A DNA stretch of 64,000 nt from Stercoripulliclostridium_A sp045577735 (GTDB lineage Bacteria; Bacillota; Clostridia; Christensenellales; DTU072). Positions 57,106 to 64,000 of this stretch are shown one piece after another. The stretch covers positions 109,453-173,452 of the forward strand of contig JAZNIY010000004.1 of assembly GCA_045577735.1 (NCBI GenBank). Reading direction: 5' to 3'. Below the pieces are notes generated by a model. The model was not told the origin of the DNA. It worked only from the letters and a program-made list of their open reading frames with translations, and made no database searches. The translations under genes and the position numbers were made by a program. How positions within the stretch are numbered: the stretch's first letter is position 1; each line of letters opens with the position of its first letter.

Positions 57106-57882
57106 ATGAAAAGAATACTTTTGAAACTTAAATCACTTAATTTAACCAACTTGCTCTACCCCACCTTAGGGGTAGGGCTTTTTCTGCTTATTTGGTTTGT
57201 GGCTTCAAAAGTGGTTGGGGTAGAAATGATTTTACCCACACCTTTTCAATCTATTAAAAAGTTGTTTGAATTATTTGGAAAGGAAGAATTTTGGTTGGCT
57301 GTCGGTAGTACCCTGGGTAGGTCTTTGTATGCTTTTACTTTAGCGGTATTATGTGCCATATTATTCGCAATTGTGGGTTATCTTATTCCACAGTTTGCTA
57401 GAGTAATTAGTCCTATAATAGTCATTTTGCGTTCTGTGCCTACAATGTCTATTATATTGCTAGCATTAATTTGGCTTGACTCTGCATCAGCGCCAGTTCT
57501 TATTGCATTTTTAATTCTTTTCCCTCAAATATATGCCTCTTTTTTGAGTGCATTAAATGGTATTAATGGTGATCTTATTGACATGAGTAAAGCCTATAAA
57601 GTACCTGTTTGGAAGAGAATAATAAGTCTTTACATTCCAGAAATTTTACCTAATTCCTTAGAAACTATGAAAGCAAACGTTTCTCTTGGTGTTAAAGTAA
57701 CTATTGCCGGCGAAGTTTTAGCACAAACCTTTTCATCAATGGGTGTCAATATGCAAATTAGTAAAATGTATTTTGATACAGCTGAATTGCTTGGTTGGAC
57801 TATTATGGCAATAGTTTTGAGTTATGCTTTGGAAGGAATCTTTTCTCTTATTAAATTTTTCGCAGTGAGGGGAAGAAAATGA
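57106..57882 (+). CDS. ABC transporter permease (SsuC/TauC-like)
   Basis: The 258-aa membrane protein has about six transmembrane helices and the binding-protein-dependent transport signature near the middle (the cytoplasmic loop LIDMSKAYKVPVWKRIISLYIPEILPN, in which the EAA-type core DMSKAYKVP and the P-E-I-L-P end are recognisable) that contacts the ATPase. Early segments WFVASKVVGVEMILPTPFQS and FGKEEFWLAVGSTLGRSL are typical of SsuC/TauC-like permeases. It follows the binding protein by 3 bases and overlaps the ATPase gene by 4, so the importer subunits are made together. Confidence 0.9.
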   Translation: MKRILLKLKSLNLTNLLYPTLGVGLFLLIWFVASKVVGVEMILPTPFQSIKKLFELFGKEEFWLAVGSTLGRSLYAFTLAVLCAILFAIVGYLIPQFARVISPIIVILRSVPTMSIILLALIWLDSASAPVLIAFLILFPQIYASFLSALNGINGDLIDMSKAYKVPVWKRIISLYIPEILPNSLETMKANVSLGVKVTIAGEVLAQTFSSMGVNMQISKMYFDTAELLGWTIMAIVLSYALEGIFSLIKFFAVRGRK

Positions 57883-58577
57883 AAATTAAGAATTTAAGCA
57901 AAAGTTTTGGCGACAAGCGTATATTTAAGAACTTTAACGTTGAATTTGAAAAGGGAAAGATTACTGCTATAATGGGCAAATCCGGCATAGGGAAAACCAC
58001 GCTTTTAAAAGCGATTGCTAATTTGACCGATTACCAAGGTGAGATTGAAAGCGATGGGGCGATTTCGTACGTTTTTGGCGAAGCTTCGCTTATACCCTCA
58101 TTGACCGTTAAGCAAAATTTATCATATGCCGTTTCTCACGTTATAAAAGACAAAAAAGTGCGAGAAAACGCCATTTATGACATATTGGAGCAAGTTGAAT
58201 TAGGCGATGAAGCCAATTCTTTTCCTTGGAATTTGTCCACGGGAATGGCTCAACGAGTTTCCCTCGCTAGGGGCTTTTTGTATCCTTCAAATGTTCTAAT
58301 TATGGACGAGCCTTTTAGGGGGCTTGATACTGCTTTAAAATCTCGACTTCAAAAGTATTTCTTAAAGCTGTTATCGAAGGATAATAAAACGGTTGTGTTA
58401 ATTACTCATGACGTAAACGAAGCTCTTCTTCTTGCCGATAGAATATTGGTTTTTGACAATAGGCCAGTAAATATTGTTTTTGATGAGAGCATTACTATAG
58501 CACAATCAGAACGCGCTTTTAGTAATGATGGAATTGCTAGTATAGCCGATAGATTGATCGCAAAGTTAGAATCCTGA
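57879..58577 (+). CDS. ABC transporter ATP-binding protein (SsuB/TauB-like)
   Basis: The 232-aa ATPase powers the importer encoded just upstream. Walker A is MGKSGIGKTTLL, the Q-loop is replaced by a short YVFGEASLIP segment, the signature reads LSTGMAQRVSLAR (LSGGQ-type, with T-G-M for G-G-Q), Walker B is LIMDEPFRGLD, and the H-loop is VLITHDVNEALLLAD. The intact Walker B Glu and H-loop His contrast with the degenerate ABC-like protein at 54658-55677. The modified Q-loop and signature are not rare in this subfamily. The operon ends here with a terminator at 58640. Confidence 0.9.
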   Translation: MKIKNLSKSFGDKRIFKNFNVEFEKGKITAIMGKSGIGKTTLLKAIANLTDYQGEIESDGAISYVFGEASLIPSLTVKQNLSYAVSHVIKDKKVRENAIYDILEQVELGDEANSFPWNLSTGMAQRVSLARGFLYPSNVLIMDEPFRGLDTALKSRLQKYFLKLLSKDNKTVVLITHDVNEALLLADRILVFDNRPVNIVFDESITIAQSERAFSNDGIASIADRLIAKLES

Positions 58578-58639
58578 TTTAACGTAATGCTATTAAATTC
58601 GCTAAAGTTAGCTTTATAAGATTATTTAATAAACGATTT

Positions 58640-58661
58640 AAGCCGCTAGACGGCTTTTTTC
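58640..58661 (+). terminator. Terminator of the TM1266/ABC operon
   Basis: AAGCCG pairs with CGGCTT across loop CTAGA, followed by six T. It directly abuts the ruvC -35 element. Confidence 0.82.
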
Positions 58662-58690
58662 TTGACTTAATTTAGTTTATAAAGTAATAT
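58662..58690 (+). promoter_or_regulatory. Promoter of the ruvCAB-queA-tgt operon, predicting a leaderless transcript
   Basis: TTGACT (58662-58667), 17-base spacer, TAATAT (58685-58690). The expected start of transcription, 6-8 bases downstream, falls at or next to the ruvC ATG at 58699, and no ribosome site is present. Confidence 0.72.
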
Positions 58691-58698
58691 AAATATGT

Positions 58699-59193
58699 AT
58701 GGTTATATTAGGAATTGACCCAGGTTACGGGATTTTAGGATTTGGTGTTATAGAAACCGATGGTATACATCACAAAGCTATTGCTTATGGCGCAATAGAA
58801 ACACCTAAGCTTTCTCGTTTTCCTATGCGCTTAAAATACATAGGTGACCAGATAGCAGGACTAATTTCTCACTACAATCCTGATGCCGTTGCGGTAGAAG
58901 AATTATTCTTCCAAAATAATGCTAAAACGGCAATTATGGTTGCTGAAGCACGTGGCGTTGTATTGTACGTCGCCGAAAGCAATGCTATTCCTTTATTTGA
59001 GTATACGCCTATGCAAATTAAGCAGGCAATAACCGGCTATGGTAGGGCAGAAAAACATCAAATTCAAGAAATGGTTAAAATGCTTTTAGGATTATCAAAA
59101 ATACCTAAGCCTGATGACGCTGCGGATGCTCTTGCCGTTGCGATAACACATGCACAAACTAATCCTAGACTTGGAAATTTTGGAGTAAAATAA
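58699..59193 (+). CDS. ruvC: Crossover junction endodeoxyribonuclease RuvC
   Basis: RuvC cuts Holliday junctions symmetrically to complete recombination. The 164-aa protein has the RNase H-fold acidic residues: Asp in GIDPGYG, Glu in VEELFFQNN, and the paired Asp in PDDAADALAVA. The length is normal. It is the first gene of the resolvase operon and overlaps ruvA by 1 base. ATG 58699 gives the usual MVILGIDPG start. It has no Shine-Dalgarno sequence, which fits the leaderless transcript predicted from the promoter position. Confidence 0.95.
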   Translation: MVILGIDPGYGILGFGVIETDGIHHKAIAYGAIETPKLSRFPMRLKYIGDQIAGLISHYNPDAVAVEELFFQNNAKTAIMVAEARGVVLYVAESNAIPLFEYTPMQIKQAITGYGRAEKHQIQEMVKMLLGLSKIPKPDDAADALAVAITHAQTNPRLGNFGVK

Positions 59194-59792
59194 TGTATTC
59201 TTATATTTCTGGACAAATTGTAAACGTAGAAAACAACCTAGTAACTATTGACGTCAATGGAATTGGTTACGAAATAGCTTGTTCTGCTAATACCATAGTT
59301 AAAGTGCCTACCCAAGGAAAAGCGGGCAAATTATTTACATATTTGTACGTTAGAGAGGATGAAATGAGCCTTTACGGCTTTGCCACTCGTGAAGAAAAGG
59401 CTATGTTTTTAAAACTAATCACCATTAGTGGGATTGGTCCTAAAGCGGCTATTGGTATTTTGTCTGGTATGAAGCCGGAGGCTTTAGCCGTGGCCATAGT
59501 CACAAGTGATATTAAAACTATAGCCAAAATTAAGGGAGTTGGTAAGAAAACTGCTGAAAGAGTAGTGTTAGAACTACGTGAAAAACTAGCAACGCAAGAA
59601 ACCGATTACTTTACCGGCGAGGTCACTGTTAGCGTAACTGGACTAGATAATATTTCTCAAGAAGCTATAACTGCTTTAAAATCATTGGGTTGTACCCAAG
59701 CAGAAGCTGTTTCCTTGGTTTCCGCAGTAAGAAACGAGTGCGATACGTTAGAAGAACTTATTCTTAAAGCTTTAAGGAGAATGGATAAATAA
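59193..59792 (+). CDS. ruvA: Holliday junction branch migration protein RuvA
   Basis: RuvA tetramers hold the Holliday junction and load RuvB. The 199-aa protein has the N-terminal OB-fold (MYSYISGQIVNVENNLVTIDVNGIGYEI, recognised from SGQI and GIGYEI), a tandem helix-hairpin-helix region (LITISGIGPKAAIGILSG and IAKIKGVGKKTAERVVLELREKL), and the C-terminal RuvB-binding helices (AITALKSLGCTQAEA). It overlaps ruvC and ruvB by one base each (TAATG junctions), indicating coupled translation. Confidence 0.95.
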   Translation: MYSYISGQIVNVENNLVTIDVNGIGYEIACSANTIVKVPTQGKAGKLFTYLYVREDEMSLYGFATREEKAMFLKLITISGIGPKAAIGILSGMKPEALAVAIVTSDIKTIAKIKGVGKKTAERVVLELREKLATQETDYFTGEVTVSVTGLDNISQEAITALKSLGCTQAEAVSLVSAVRNECDTLEELILKALRRMDK

Positions 59793-60886
59793 TGGAAGAT
59801 TCCTTCGGCACTTATAATCCTCAAGATTATTCATCTTATGCTGTAAACGAACATTTAACGACACCTGACGAATTGCCTAGTGACGTGAATGAAAATATTT
59901 TGCGTCCCACCACGCTGGATGAATACGTTGGACAAGATAAAATTAAAGAAAATCTTAAAGTATTCATTGCAAGCGCAAAACAAAGAGGGGAAGCTTTAGA
60001 CCACGTTTTACTTTATGGTCCTCCAGGACTTGGTAAAACAACGCTATCTAAAATAATTGCTAACGAAATGGGTGTTGAGATTAAATCAACATCGGGACCA
60101 GCCTTTGAAAAAAATGCTGAACTCGTAGCCAATCTTACCAATTTACATGGTAATGCGGTTTTCTTCGTTGATGAAATACATCGCTTGAATCGCACGACTG
60201 AAGAATTACTTTATCCGGCAATGGAAGATTTTGTTGTTGACTTTACTTTGGGTCAAGGACCTTCTGCAAGGTCAATAAAGCTGAATATTGAACCATTCAC
60301 CTTGGTTGGGGCAACAACCAAAGCCGGCAATATCAGCGCACCTCTTCGCGATAGATTTGGCATTGTTTGTAGGCTTGAACTATACACACCCGAGCAATTA
60401 GCTTTAATCGTTAGAAGGTCGGCTAAGATTTTGAACGTGAATATTGAAGATAACGCTTGCCTTGAGATTGCATCGCGTTCAAGAGGTACCCCACGTATAG
60501 CTAATAGATTGTTAAAGAGAGTAAGAGACTTCGCTCAATATGAAAATAGTGACGTCATTACTGTCGATATAGCCGACAGAGCACTTTTGCGTCTTGAAGT
60601 TGATAAACTGGGGCTTAATAACGTAGACCGTACCATTCTTTATACGATGATTGATAAATTTAATGGTGGCCCCGTTGGCCTTGATACTTTAGGTGCGGCA
60701 ACCGGAGAAGAGCCTACTACGATCGAGGACGTATACGAGCCCTTCCTAATGCAATTAGGCTTCATTGCCAGAACACCTAGGGGACGCATATGCCTAAAAG
60801 GTGCATATGAACACTTAAAAATACCTTATAAACATTCAGAAGAACGCACTTTGTTAAATTGGCAAAACGGAGATAATAATGGTTAA
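59792..60886 (+). CDS. ruvB: Holliday junction branch migration ATPase RuvB
   Basis: RuvB is the AAA+ ring motor that drives branch migration. The 364-aa protein has RPTTLDEYVGQDKIKENL, Walker A GPPGLGKTTLS, Walker B FFVDEIHRLN, the ARPLRDRFG-like stretch SAPLRDRFGIVCRLELY, RGTPRIANRLLKRVRDFA (sensor 2), and the winged-helix end GPVGLDTLGAATGE...EPFLMQLGFIARTPRGR. The N-terminal ~30 residues are a family-specific extension. It overlaps queA by 8 bases. Confidence 0.96.
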   Translation: MEDSFGTYNPQDYSSYAVNEHLTTPDELPSDVNENILRPTTLDEYVGQDKIKENLKVFIASAKQRGEALDHVLLYGPPGLGKTTLSKIIANEMGVEIKSTSGPAFEKNAELVANLTNLHGNAVFFVDEIHRLNRTTEELLYPAMEDFVVDFTLGQGPSARSIKLNIEPFTLVGATTKAGNISAPLRDRFGIVCRLELYTPEQLALIVRRSAKILNVNIEDNACLEIASRSRGTPRIANRLLKRVRDFAQYENSDVITVDIADRALLRLEVDKLGLNNVDRTILYTMIDKFNGGPVGLDTLGAATGEEPTTIEDVYEPFLMQLGFIARTPRGRICLKGAYEHLKIPYKHSEERTLLNWQNGDNNG

Positions 60887-61913
60887 TTTGTTTGATACTG
60901 CTTCATATTTTTACGATTTGCCCGAAGAACTGATCGCACAACATCCGGCCTCACCGAGAGATTCATCTCGACTATTGCATTATAACATTTCACAAAATAA
61001 GGTTGAGCATAAAATCTTTAATCAAATTACCGATATTCTCAAAAAAGGTGACGTTTTAGTAATTAATAACACTAAAGTCATACCTGCTAGAATATTTGGT
61101 TATGATGATAAGGGTAGGGAATACGAGATTCTTCTATTAAAGCGTCTTAATTATACTGAGTGGGAGGTTATTTTAAAGCCTGCAAGAAAGGCTAAAATAG
61201 GTTCCCAAATAGTAATTAACGAGGAACTTAAACTTACCATAAAGTCAATTAAAGCTGATAATGGAGTTAGGGTCGTAGAGTTCGAATTTGACGGCGTTTT
61301 TGAGGACATATTGGATAGGGTCGGTAATATGCCACTTCCTCCTTATATAACGGAAAAATTAAAGGACAAAACTCGCTATCAAACCGTTTATGCTAAACAC
61401 GATGGCTCTGCTGCGGCACCTACGGCCGGTCTTCATTTTACACCCGAATTATTGGAATCTCTAAAAGAAAAGGGTGTAGAAATTGTAGAAGTGTTGCTTC
61501 ACGTTGGGTTGGGAACATTCCGTCCGGTTAAGACCGACAATATTTTAGAGCACAAGATGCACGAAGAATATTATAAGATAAGTGATGAGTCTGCTATGGC
61601 AATAAATAAAGCAATTAGTGAAGGAAGAAGAATAATTGCCGTAGGAACCACTTCTGTTAGAACGCTCGAGAGTGCATCAAATGAAGAAGGATACGTTAAT
61701 GCCGGAGAGGGTAATACTCAAATATTTATATACCCTGGTTATGAATTTAAAGTTGTAAAAGGGCTCGTAACAAACTTCCATTTACCCGAAAGCACTTTAA
61801 TTATGTTGGTTTCCGCATTTATTGGTAGAGAGAAAACGTTAGAAATTTACAATACTGCCGTTGCTGAAAAATATAGATTTTTTAGTTTTGGCGATTCTAT
61901 GATATTGATATAA
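60879..61913 (+). CDS. queA: S-adenosylmethionine:tRNA ribosyltransferase-isomerase
   Basis: QueA transfers and rearranges the ribosyl group of SAM onto preQ1 in tRNA to give epoxyqueuosine. The 344-aa protein opens with YDLPEELIAQHPASPRDSSRLL (LIAQHP and RDSSRLL diagnostic), then VINNTKVIPARIFG, GNMPLPPYI, YQTVYAKHDGSAAAPTAGLHFT (AAPTAGLHFT diagnostic), LHVGLGTFRPV and TTSVRTLES. It sits between ruvB and tgt as in many bacteria. Along with Tgt it modifies the wobble base of tRNAs reading NAY codons. The preQ1 supply genes are not in this window. Confidence 0.95.
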   Translation: MVNLFDTASYFYDLPEELIAQHPASPRDSSRLLHYNISQNKVEHKIFNQITDILKKGDVLVINNTKVIPARIFGYDDKGREYEILLLKRLNYTEWEVILKPARKAKIGSQIVINEELKLTIKSIKADNGVRVVEFEFDGVFEDILDRVGNMPLPPYITEKLKDKTRYQTVYAKHDGSAAAPTAGLHFTPELLESLKEKGVEIVEVLLHVGLGTFRPVKTDNILEHKMHEEYYKISDESAMAINKAISEGRRIIAVGTTSVRTLESASNEEGYVNAGEGNTQIFIYPGYEFKVVKGLVTNFHLPESTLIMLVSAFIGREKTLEIYNTAVAEKYRFFSFGDSMILI

Positions 61914-61921
61914 GGATAAAT

Positions 61922-63031
61922 ATGTTTAAATACGAAGTTATTAAAGAATGTAAACAAACCGGGGCCAGAATAGGACGTTTTACTACTCCCCATGGTGTAA
62001 TTGAAACGCCTGTCTTTATGCCTGTTGGTACACTTGGAACGGTTAAGTCACTTTCACCGGAAGAAGTAGCTGAAGCTGGAAGTCAAATTCTACTTTCTAA
62101 TACTTACCACTTGTATTTACGGCCCGGTCACGAGATAGTACGTAATGCAGGTGGCCTTCATAAGTTTATGAATTGGCATAAGCCTATTTTGACAGATTCT
62201 GGCGGTTTCCAAGTATTTAGTTTATCTACTTTGCGCAAAATTACTGATGAAGGTGTTATGTTCCATAGCCATAGAGATGGTTCAAAACATTTCTTGCGCC
62301 CGGAGGATGCTATAGAAATACAAAAAGCATTGGGAAGTGACATTATGATGGCGTTCGACGAGTGTACTGCAGCTGACACAAATTATCGTAAATCCAAGGA
62401 GGCATTGGAACGTACCATTAAGTGGCTTGATAGATGTTATAAAGTTGCTGATAGAGAAAACCAAATGCTTTTCCCCATTGTTCAAGGTAACATGTACGCA
62501 GATCTTAGAAAAGAGAGTTTAGAGCGTACCATTCCATATGCAAAATGCGGTATTGCCATCGGTGGACTATCCGTTGGGGAAGAAAAACCCGTTATGTACG
62601 ATATGCTTGACACTTTGAAAGAACACTATCCTAAGGATATGCCTCGTTATTTGATGGGGGTAGGTAGTGCAGATTGTATCGTCGAAGGTGTCATTAGAGG
62701 AATCGATATGTTCGACTGCGTTTTGCCTACAAGAATAGCTAGAAATGGTACGGCTATGACTTTCAAAGGCGATTTGACCATTAGAAACGCCGGTTATAAG
62801 GAAGATTATACTCCCGTTGAAGAGGGTTGTGATTGCTATTGTTGTAGAAATTATTCCAGAGCATACGTACGTCACCTTATTAACACTGACGAAATTTTGG
62901 GTGGTAGGCTTCTTTCTATTCATAATATTCATTTCTTGCATAGGTTAACTGCCAAGATTAAAGAGGCTATTTGGCAAGATCGTTTATTAGATTTTAGAAA
63001 CGAAATGTTGGCCGATTATAGGATAAAGTAA
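61922..63031 (+). CDS. tgt: Queuine tRNA-ribosyltransferase
   Basis: Tgt swaps guanine 34 for preQ1 in tRNA-Asn, -Asp, -His and -Tyr. The 369-aa protein has TPVFMPVGTLGTVKSLSPEE, the catalytic TDSGGFQVFSLS, GGLSVGE for base binding, the nucleophile Asp in FDCVLPTRIARNG, and the zinc site CDCYCC with His in YVRHLINTDE. The length is canonical for the bacterial enzyme. It follows queA by 8 bases. The following intergenic stretch has a fresh promoter for yajC, so tgt is the last gene of the main operon. Confidence 0.96.
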   Translation: MFKYEVIKECKQTGARIGRFTTPHGVIETPVFMPVGTLGTVKSLSPEEVAEAGSQILLSNTYHLYLRPGHEIVRNAGGLHKFMNWHKPILTDSGGFQVFSLSTLRKITDEGVMFHSHRDGSKHFLRPEDAIEIQKALGSDIMMAFDECTAADTNYRKSKEALERTIKWLDRCYKVADRENQMLFPIVQGNMYADLRKESLERTIPYAKCGIAIGGLSVGEEKPVMYDMLDTLKEHYPKDMPRYLMGVGSADCIVEGVIRGIDMFDCVLPTRIARNGTAMTFKGDLTIRNAGYKEDYTPVEEGCDCYCCRNYSRAYVRHLINTDEILGGRLLSIHNIHFLHRLTAKIKEAIWQDRLLDFRNEMLADYRIK

Positions 63032-63073
63032 CCGGTTTTAATGATACTTTAACAAAATTATAAAAAAATTAAG

Positions 63074-63102
63074 TTGCAAAAAAGCGTATAGTATGGTATT
63101 AT
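63074..63102 (+). promoter_or_regulatory. Promoter of yajC
   Basis: TTGCAA (63074-63079), 17-base spacer, TATTAT (63097-63102), followed by AAGGAG before the yajC ATG. Confidence 0.72.
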
Positions 63103-63134
63103 ACTAAAAGAATAAAAGCAAACAAGGAGTATTT

Positions 63135-63422
63135 ATGTTTAATTTGTTAGCAGATAATAATTGGGTTATGATAGCAATTCTTGGTGTTTTCTTTGTAATC
63201 ATGATCGTTATGACGGTTATTCCCCAAAGAAAGCAAAAGAAAAAAATGCAAGATATGATGAACAGCATCGCTGTTGGTGATAAGATTATGACTATTGGTG
63301 GTTTTATTGGAACTATTACCGAAATTAATACCGATACCGAACGTTATACCATTAACGTTGGTACCGAAGAAAATCCTGTTAACGTAGTAATCGTTAAGAA
63401 CGCTGTTCGTACTAAGCTATAA
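63135..63422 (+). CDS. yajC: Preprotein translocase subunit YajC
   Basis: YajC is a small membrane protein associated with SecDF-YidC that aids protein export. The 95-aa protein has one N-terminal transmembrane helix (~8-28), the RKQKKKMQDMMNSIAVGDKIMTIGGFIGTI segment (basic stretch then VGDKIMTIGG, diagnostic), and a C-terminal beta domain. It has its own promoter and a good ribosome site and is the last ordinary chromosomal gene before the mobile DNA. secD and secF, which usually follow, are not seen. The insertion of mobile DNA after the yajC terminator could have separated them. Confidence 0.93.
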   Translation: MFNLLADNNWVMIAILGVFFVIMIVMTVIPQRKQKKKMQDMMNSIAVGDKIMTIGGFIGTITEINTDTERYTINVGTEENPVNVVIVKNAVRTKL

Positions 63423-63489
63423 AAATTATTAGAAGTAAAAAGGTTCACCTAAATCCGTTGTGCTCTTAACGAAGAATTCGGGGCTGTAT

Positions 63490-63528
63490 GTACACGGAAG
63501 GCAAATTGCCTTCCGTGTACTGTTTTTT
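63490..63528 (+). terminator. Long palindromic terminator after yajC, at the edge of mobile DNA
   Basis: GTACACGGAAGGCAA and TTGCCTTCCGTGTAC form a 15-base inverted repeat around one base (in practice a ~13-base stem), followed by seven T. The boundary between chromosomal and foreign-looking sequence is near here. Confidence 0.8.
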
Positions 63529-63797
63529 TAGGCAGTTTCTCGCATATTGCTTGGGAGTAGCATCTCAAGCACAGGCATTCCGTCCTGTTCGGGGAGTTGG
63601 AATGCGTAGTGGATATTGATGAGGTTGCCTGCGGTACGGGAGTATTTCTCCAGTTTTTCGAAGACCTCGATCTTTCGGTTAAAGACTCGGAGCAGTTCGG
63701 GTGTCAGCGTTGGCATCTCGATATACTGCTTTGCCTTTGCGATGAATTCCCTGATACAACTATCTCGCATATCCATTCTGCTGATGCCGTCATTCAC
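63528..63797 (-). pseudogene. C-terminal remnant of a serine site-specific recombinase (DUF4368-like)
   Basis: The 89 residues (FIAKAKQYIEMPTLTPELLRVFNRKIEVFEK; LTPELLR and KIEVFEK are the recognisable parts, then YSRTAGNLINIHYAFQ) match the DUF4368 end of large serine recombinases of integrative and conjugative elements and Tn4451-like transposons. The catalytic and DNA-binding domains are missing. The reading frame begins at GTG 63797, without a ribosome site, and the upstream part is cut off ~25 bases further by the IS200-type left end. The region is visibly richer in G and C than its surroundings. It is therefore a decayed mobile element, not a working gene. Confidence 0.75.
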
Positions 63798-63822
63798 GGC
63801 TATCAGCTTTTTGTATAAAGAA

Positions 63823-63845
63823 AACCACGCGATAGTCGCGTGGTT
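63823..63845 (+). mobile_element. Left-end hairpin of an IS200/IS605-family element
   Basis: AACCACGCGA (63823-63832) and TCGCGTGGTT (63836-63845) form a 10-base stem with a 3-base loop. Such subterminal hairpins are the strand-specific sites bound by the TnpA (Y1) transposase. The tnpA gene starts 95 bases further on. The exact left tip and its target tetranucleotide cannot be fixed from this window. Confidence 0.65.
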
Positions 63846-63870
63846 CAGTATAAGTTAAACGATGAGAAGA

Positions 63871-63933
63871 ATCCTCCAAATGTGATACAATAGTTTAGAC
63901 CTGCCAGTCAAAACTAAAACACATTTGGAGGAT
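63871..63933 (+). promoter_or_regulatory. Inverted repeat able to bury the tnpA ribosome site, with internal promoter
   Basis: ATCCTCCAAATGTG (63871-63884) is the exact reverse complement of CACATTTGGAGGAT (63920-63933), which contains the tnpA ribosome site. An extended -10 (TGATACAAT, 63883-63891) lies between the arms, so transcripts started there lack the first arm while read-through transcripts contain both and would hide the ribosome site. Confidence 0.7.
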
Positions 63934-63939
63934 ATATCT

Positions 63940-64000
63940 ATGAAGAAGAACAGCATAGACAATAGTAGTTTAGCACACACAAAATGGAATTGCAAATATC
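63940..64000 (+). CDS. tnpA: IS200/IS605-family transposase TnpA, 5' end only
   Basis: Only the first 20 codons are in the window. They read MKKNSIDNSSLAHTKWNCKY. The LAHTKWNCKY part is the standard opening of IS200-type Y1 transposases, which normally continues HIVFAPKYRR. These ~150-aa enzymes move single-stranded DNA by a Tyr nucleophile and bind hairpins at the element ends. A TTGGAGG ribosome site lies 7-13 bases upstream inside the inverted repeat described above. Whether the gene is intact, and whether a tnpB follows, cannot be seen. Confidence 0.82.
   Translation, partial: MKKNSIDNSSLAHTKWNCKY

Noticed and set aside
1..64000. CRISPR array, rRNA operon or prophage
   Set aside because: No regularly spaced repeats, no rRNA sequence and no phage structural genes were seen. 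Only the last ~500 bases are mobile DNA.

Overview
This window is a low-GC (roughly one third G+C by eye) bacterial chromosome segment, most like an uncultured anaerobic gut Clostridia (Bacillota). The evidence is gene content and order: coaE beside polA, HemZ, the Gx transporter/NusG-II/ApbE set, the TM1266-type hydrogenase-system ACT protein, a GGGtGRT/Fe-S scaffold pair, long HPF, ClpC, and ruvCAB-queA-tgt-yajC. Promoters are classical sigma-A type and many match the consensus perfectly. Almost all of the window is dense chromosomal coding. Only the last ~500 bases are mobile DNA.

Layout. 1-3266 (+): 3' part of polA, coaE, and a dinB split by a frameshift. 3268-9896 (-): one operon of a giant SF1 helicase-nuclease, DegV, ApbE, a NusG-II protein and a Gx transporter. 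10152-14669 (+): thyA, folA, icd, a metallo-beta-lactamase-fold hydrolase, hemZ. 14701-19083 (+): rpsO, pnp, an Fe-S scaffold-like protein and GGGtGRT. 19136-29154 (+): tRNA-Thr, a lipoprotein, an enormous RND transporter with a dead metallo-beta-lactamase-like tail, larA, GDPD. 29161-30822 (-): frameshifted PfkB-like gene and an MBL hydrolase. 30995-38267 (+): a surface lipoprotein with InlB-type and BspA-type repeats, a degenerate PurL-like protein, a small membrane protein and a pyrophosphatase-like protein. 38299-47297: glycan-degradation island (GH2, GH29, a clan GH-A enzyme, GH43) with two tRNA-Leu genes at its end. 47684-54658: gtrA, galU, clpC, hpf, a sugar isomerase/epimerase, pgi. 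54658-58577 (+): an ABC-ATPase-like protein lacking its catalytic motifs, then a strongly promoted TM1266/ABC-importer operon. 58662-63422 (+): ruvC-ruvA-ruvB-queA-tgt-yajC. 63490-64000: remnant of a serine recombinase abutting an IS200/IS605 element that runs off the end.

How the genes fit together. The left third is DNA repair plus nucleotide and folate supply (polA, dinB, thyA, folA). The glycoside hydrolases suggest host- or plant-glycan foraging: the clan GH-A and GH43 enzymes are exported, while the mannosidase and fucosidase look cytoplasmic. galU and pgi handle sugar phosphates.

The most unusual theme is four proteins that keep a recognisable enzyme fold but have lost catalytic motifs: the MBL-like tail of the RND pump, the PurL-like protein, the ABC-ATPase-like protein and the PfkB-like protein. 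Each may have been re-used as a sensor or scaffold. Other notable points are a consensus promoter with a structured leader before the TM1266/ABC operon, two alternating purine-pyrimidine tracts in divergent promoter regions, a strong NAC-before-GTN codon-context bias, and two apparent single-base frameshifts.
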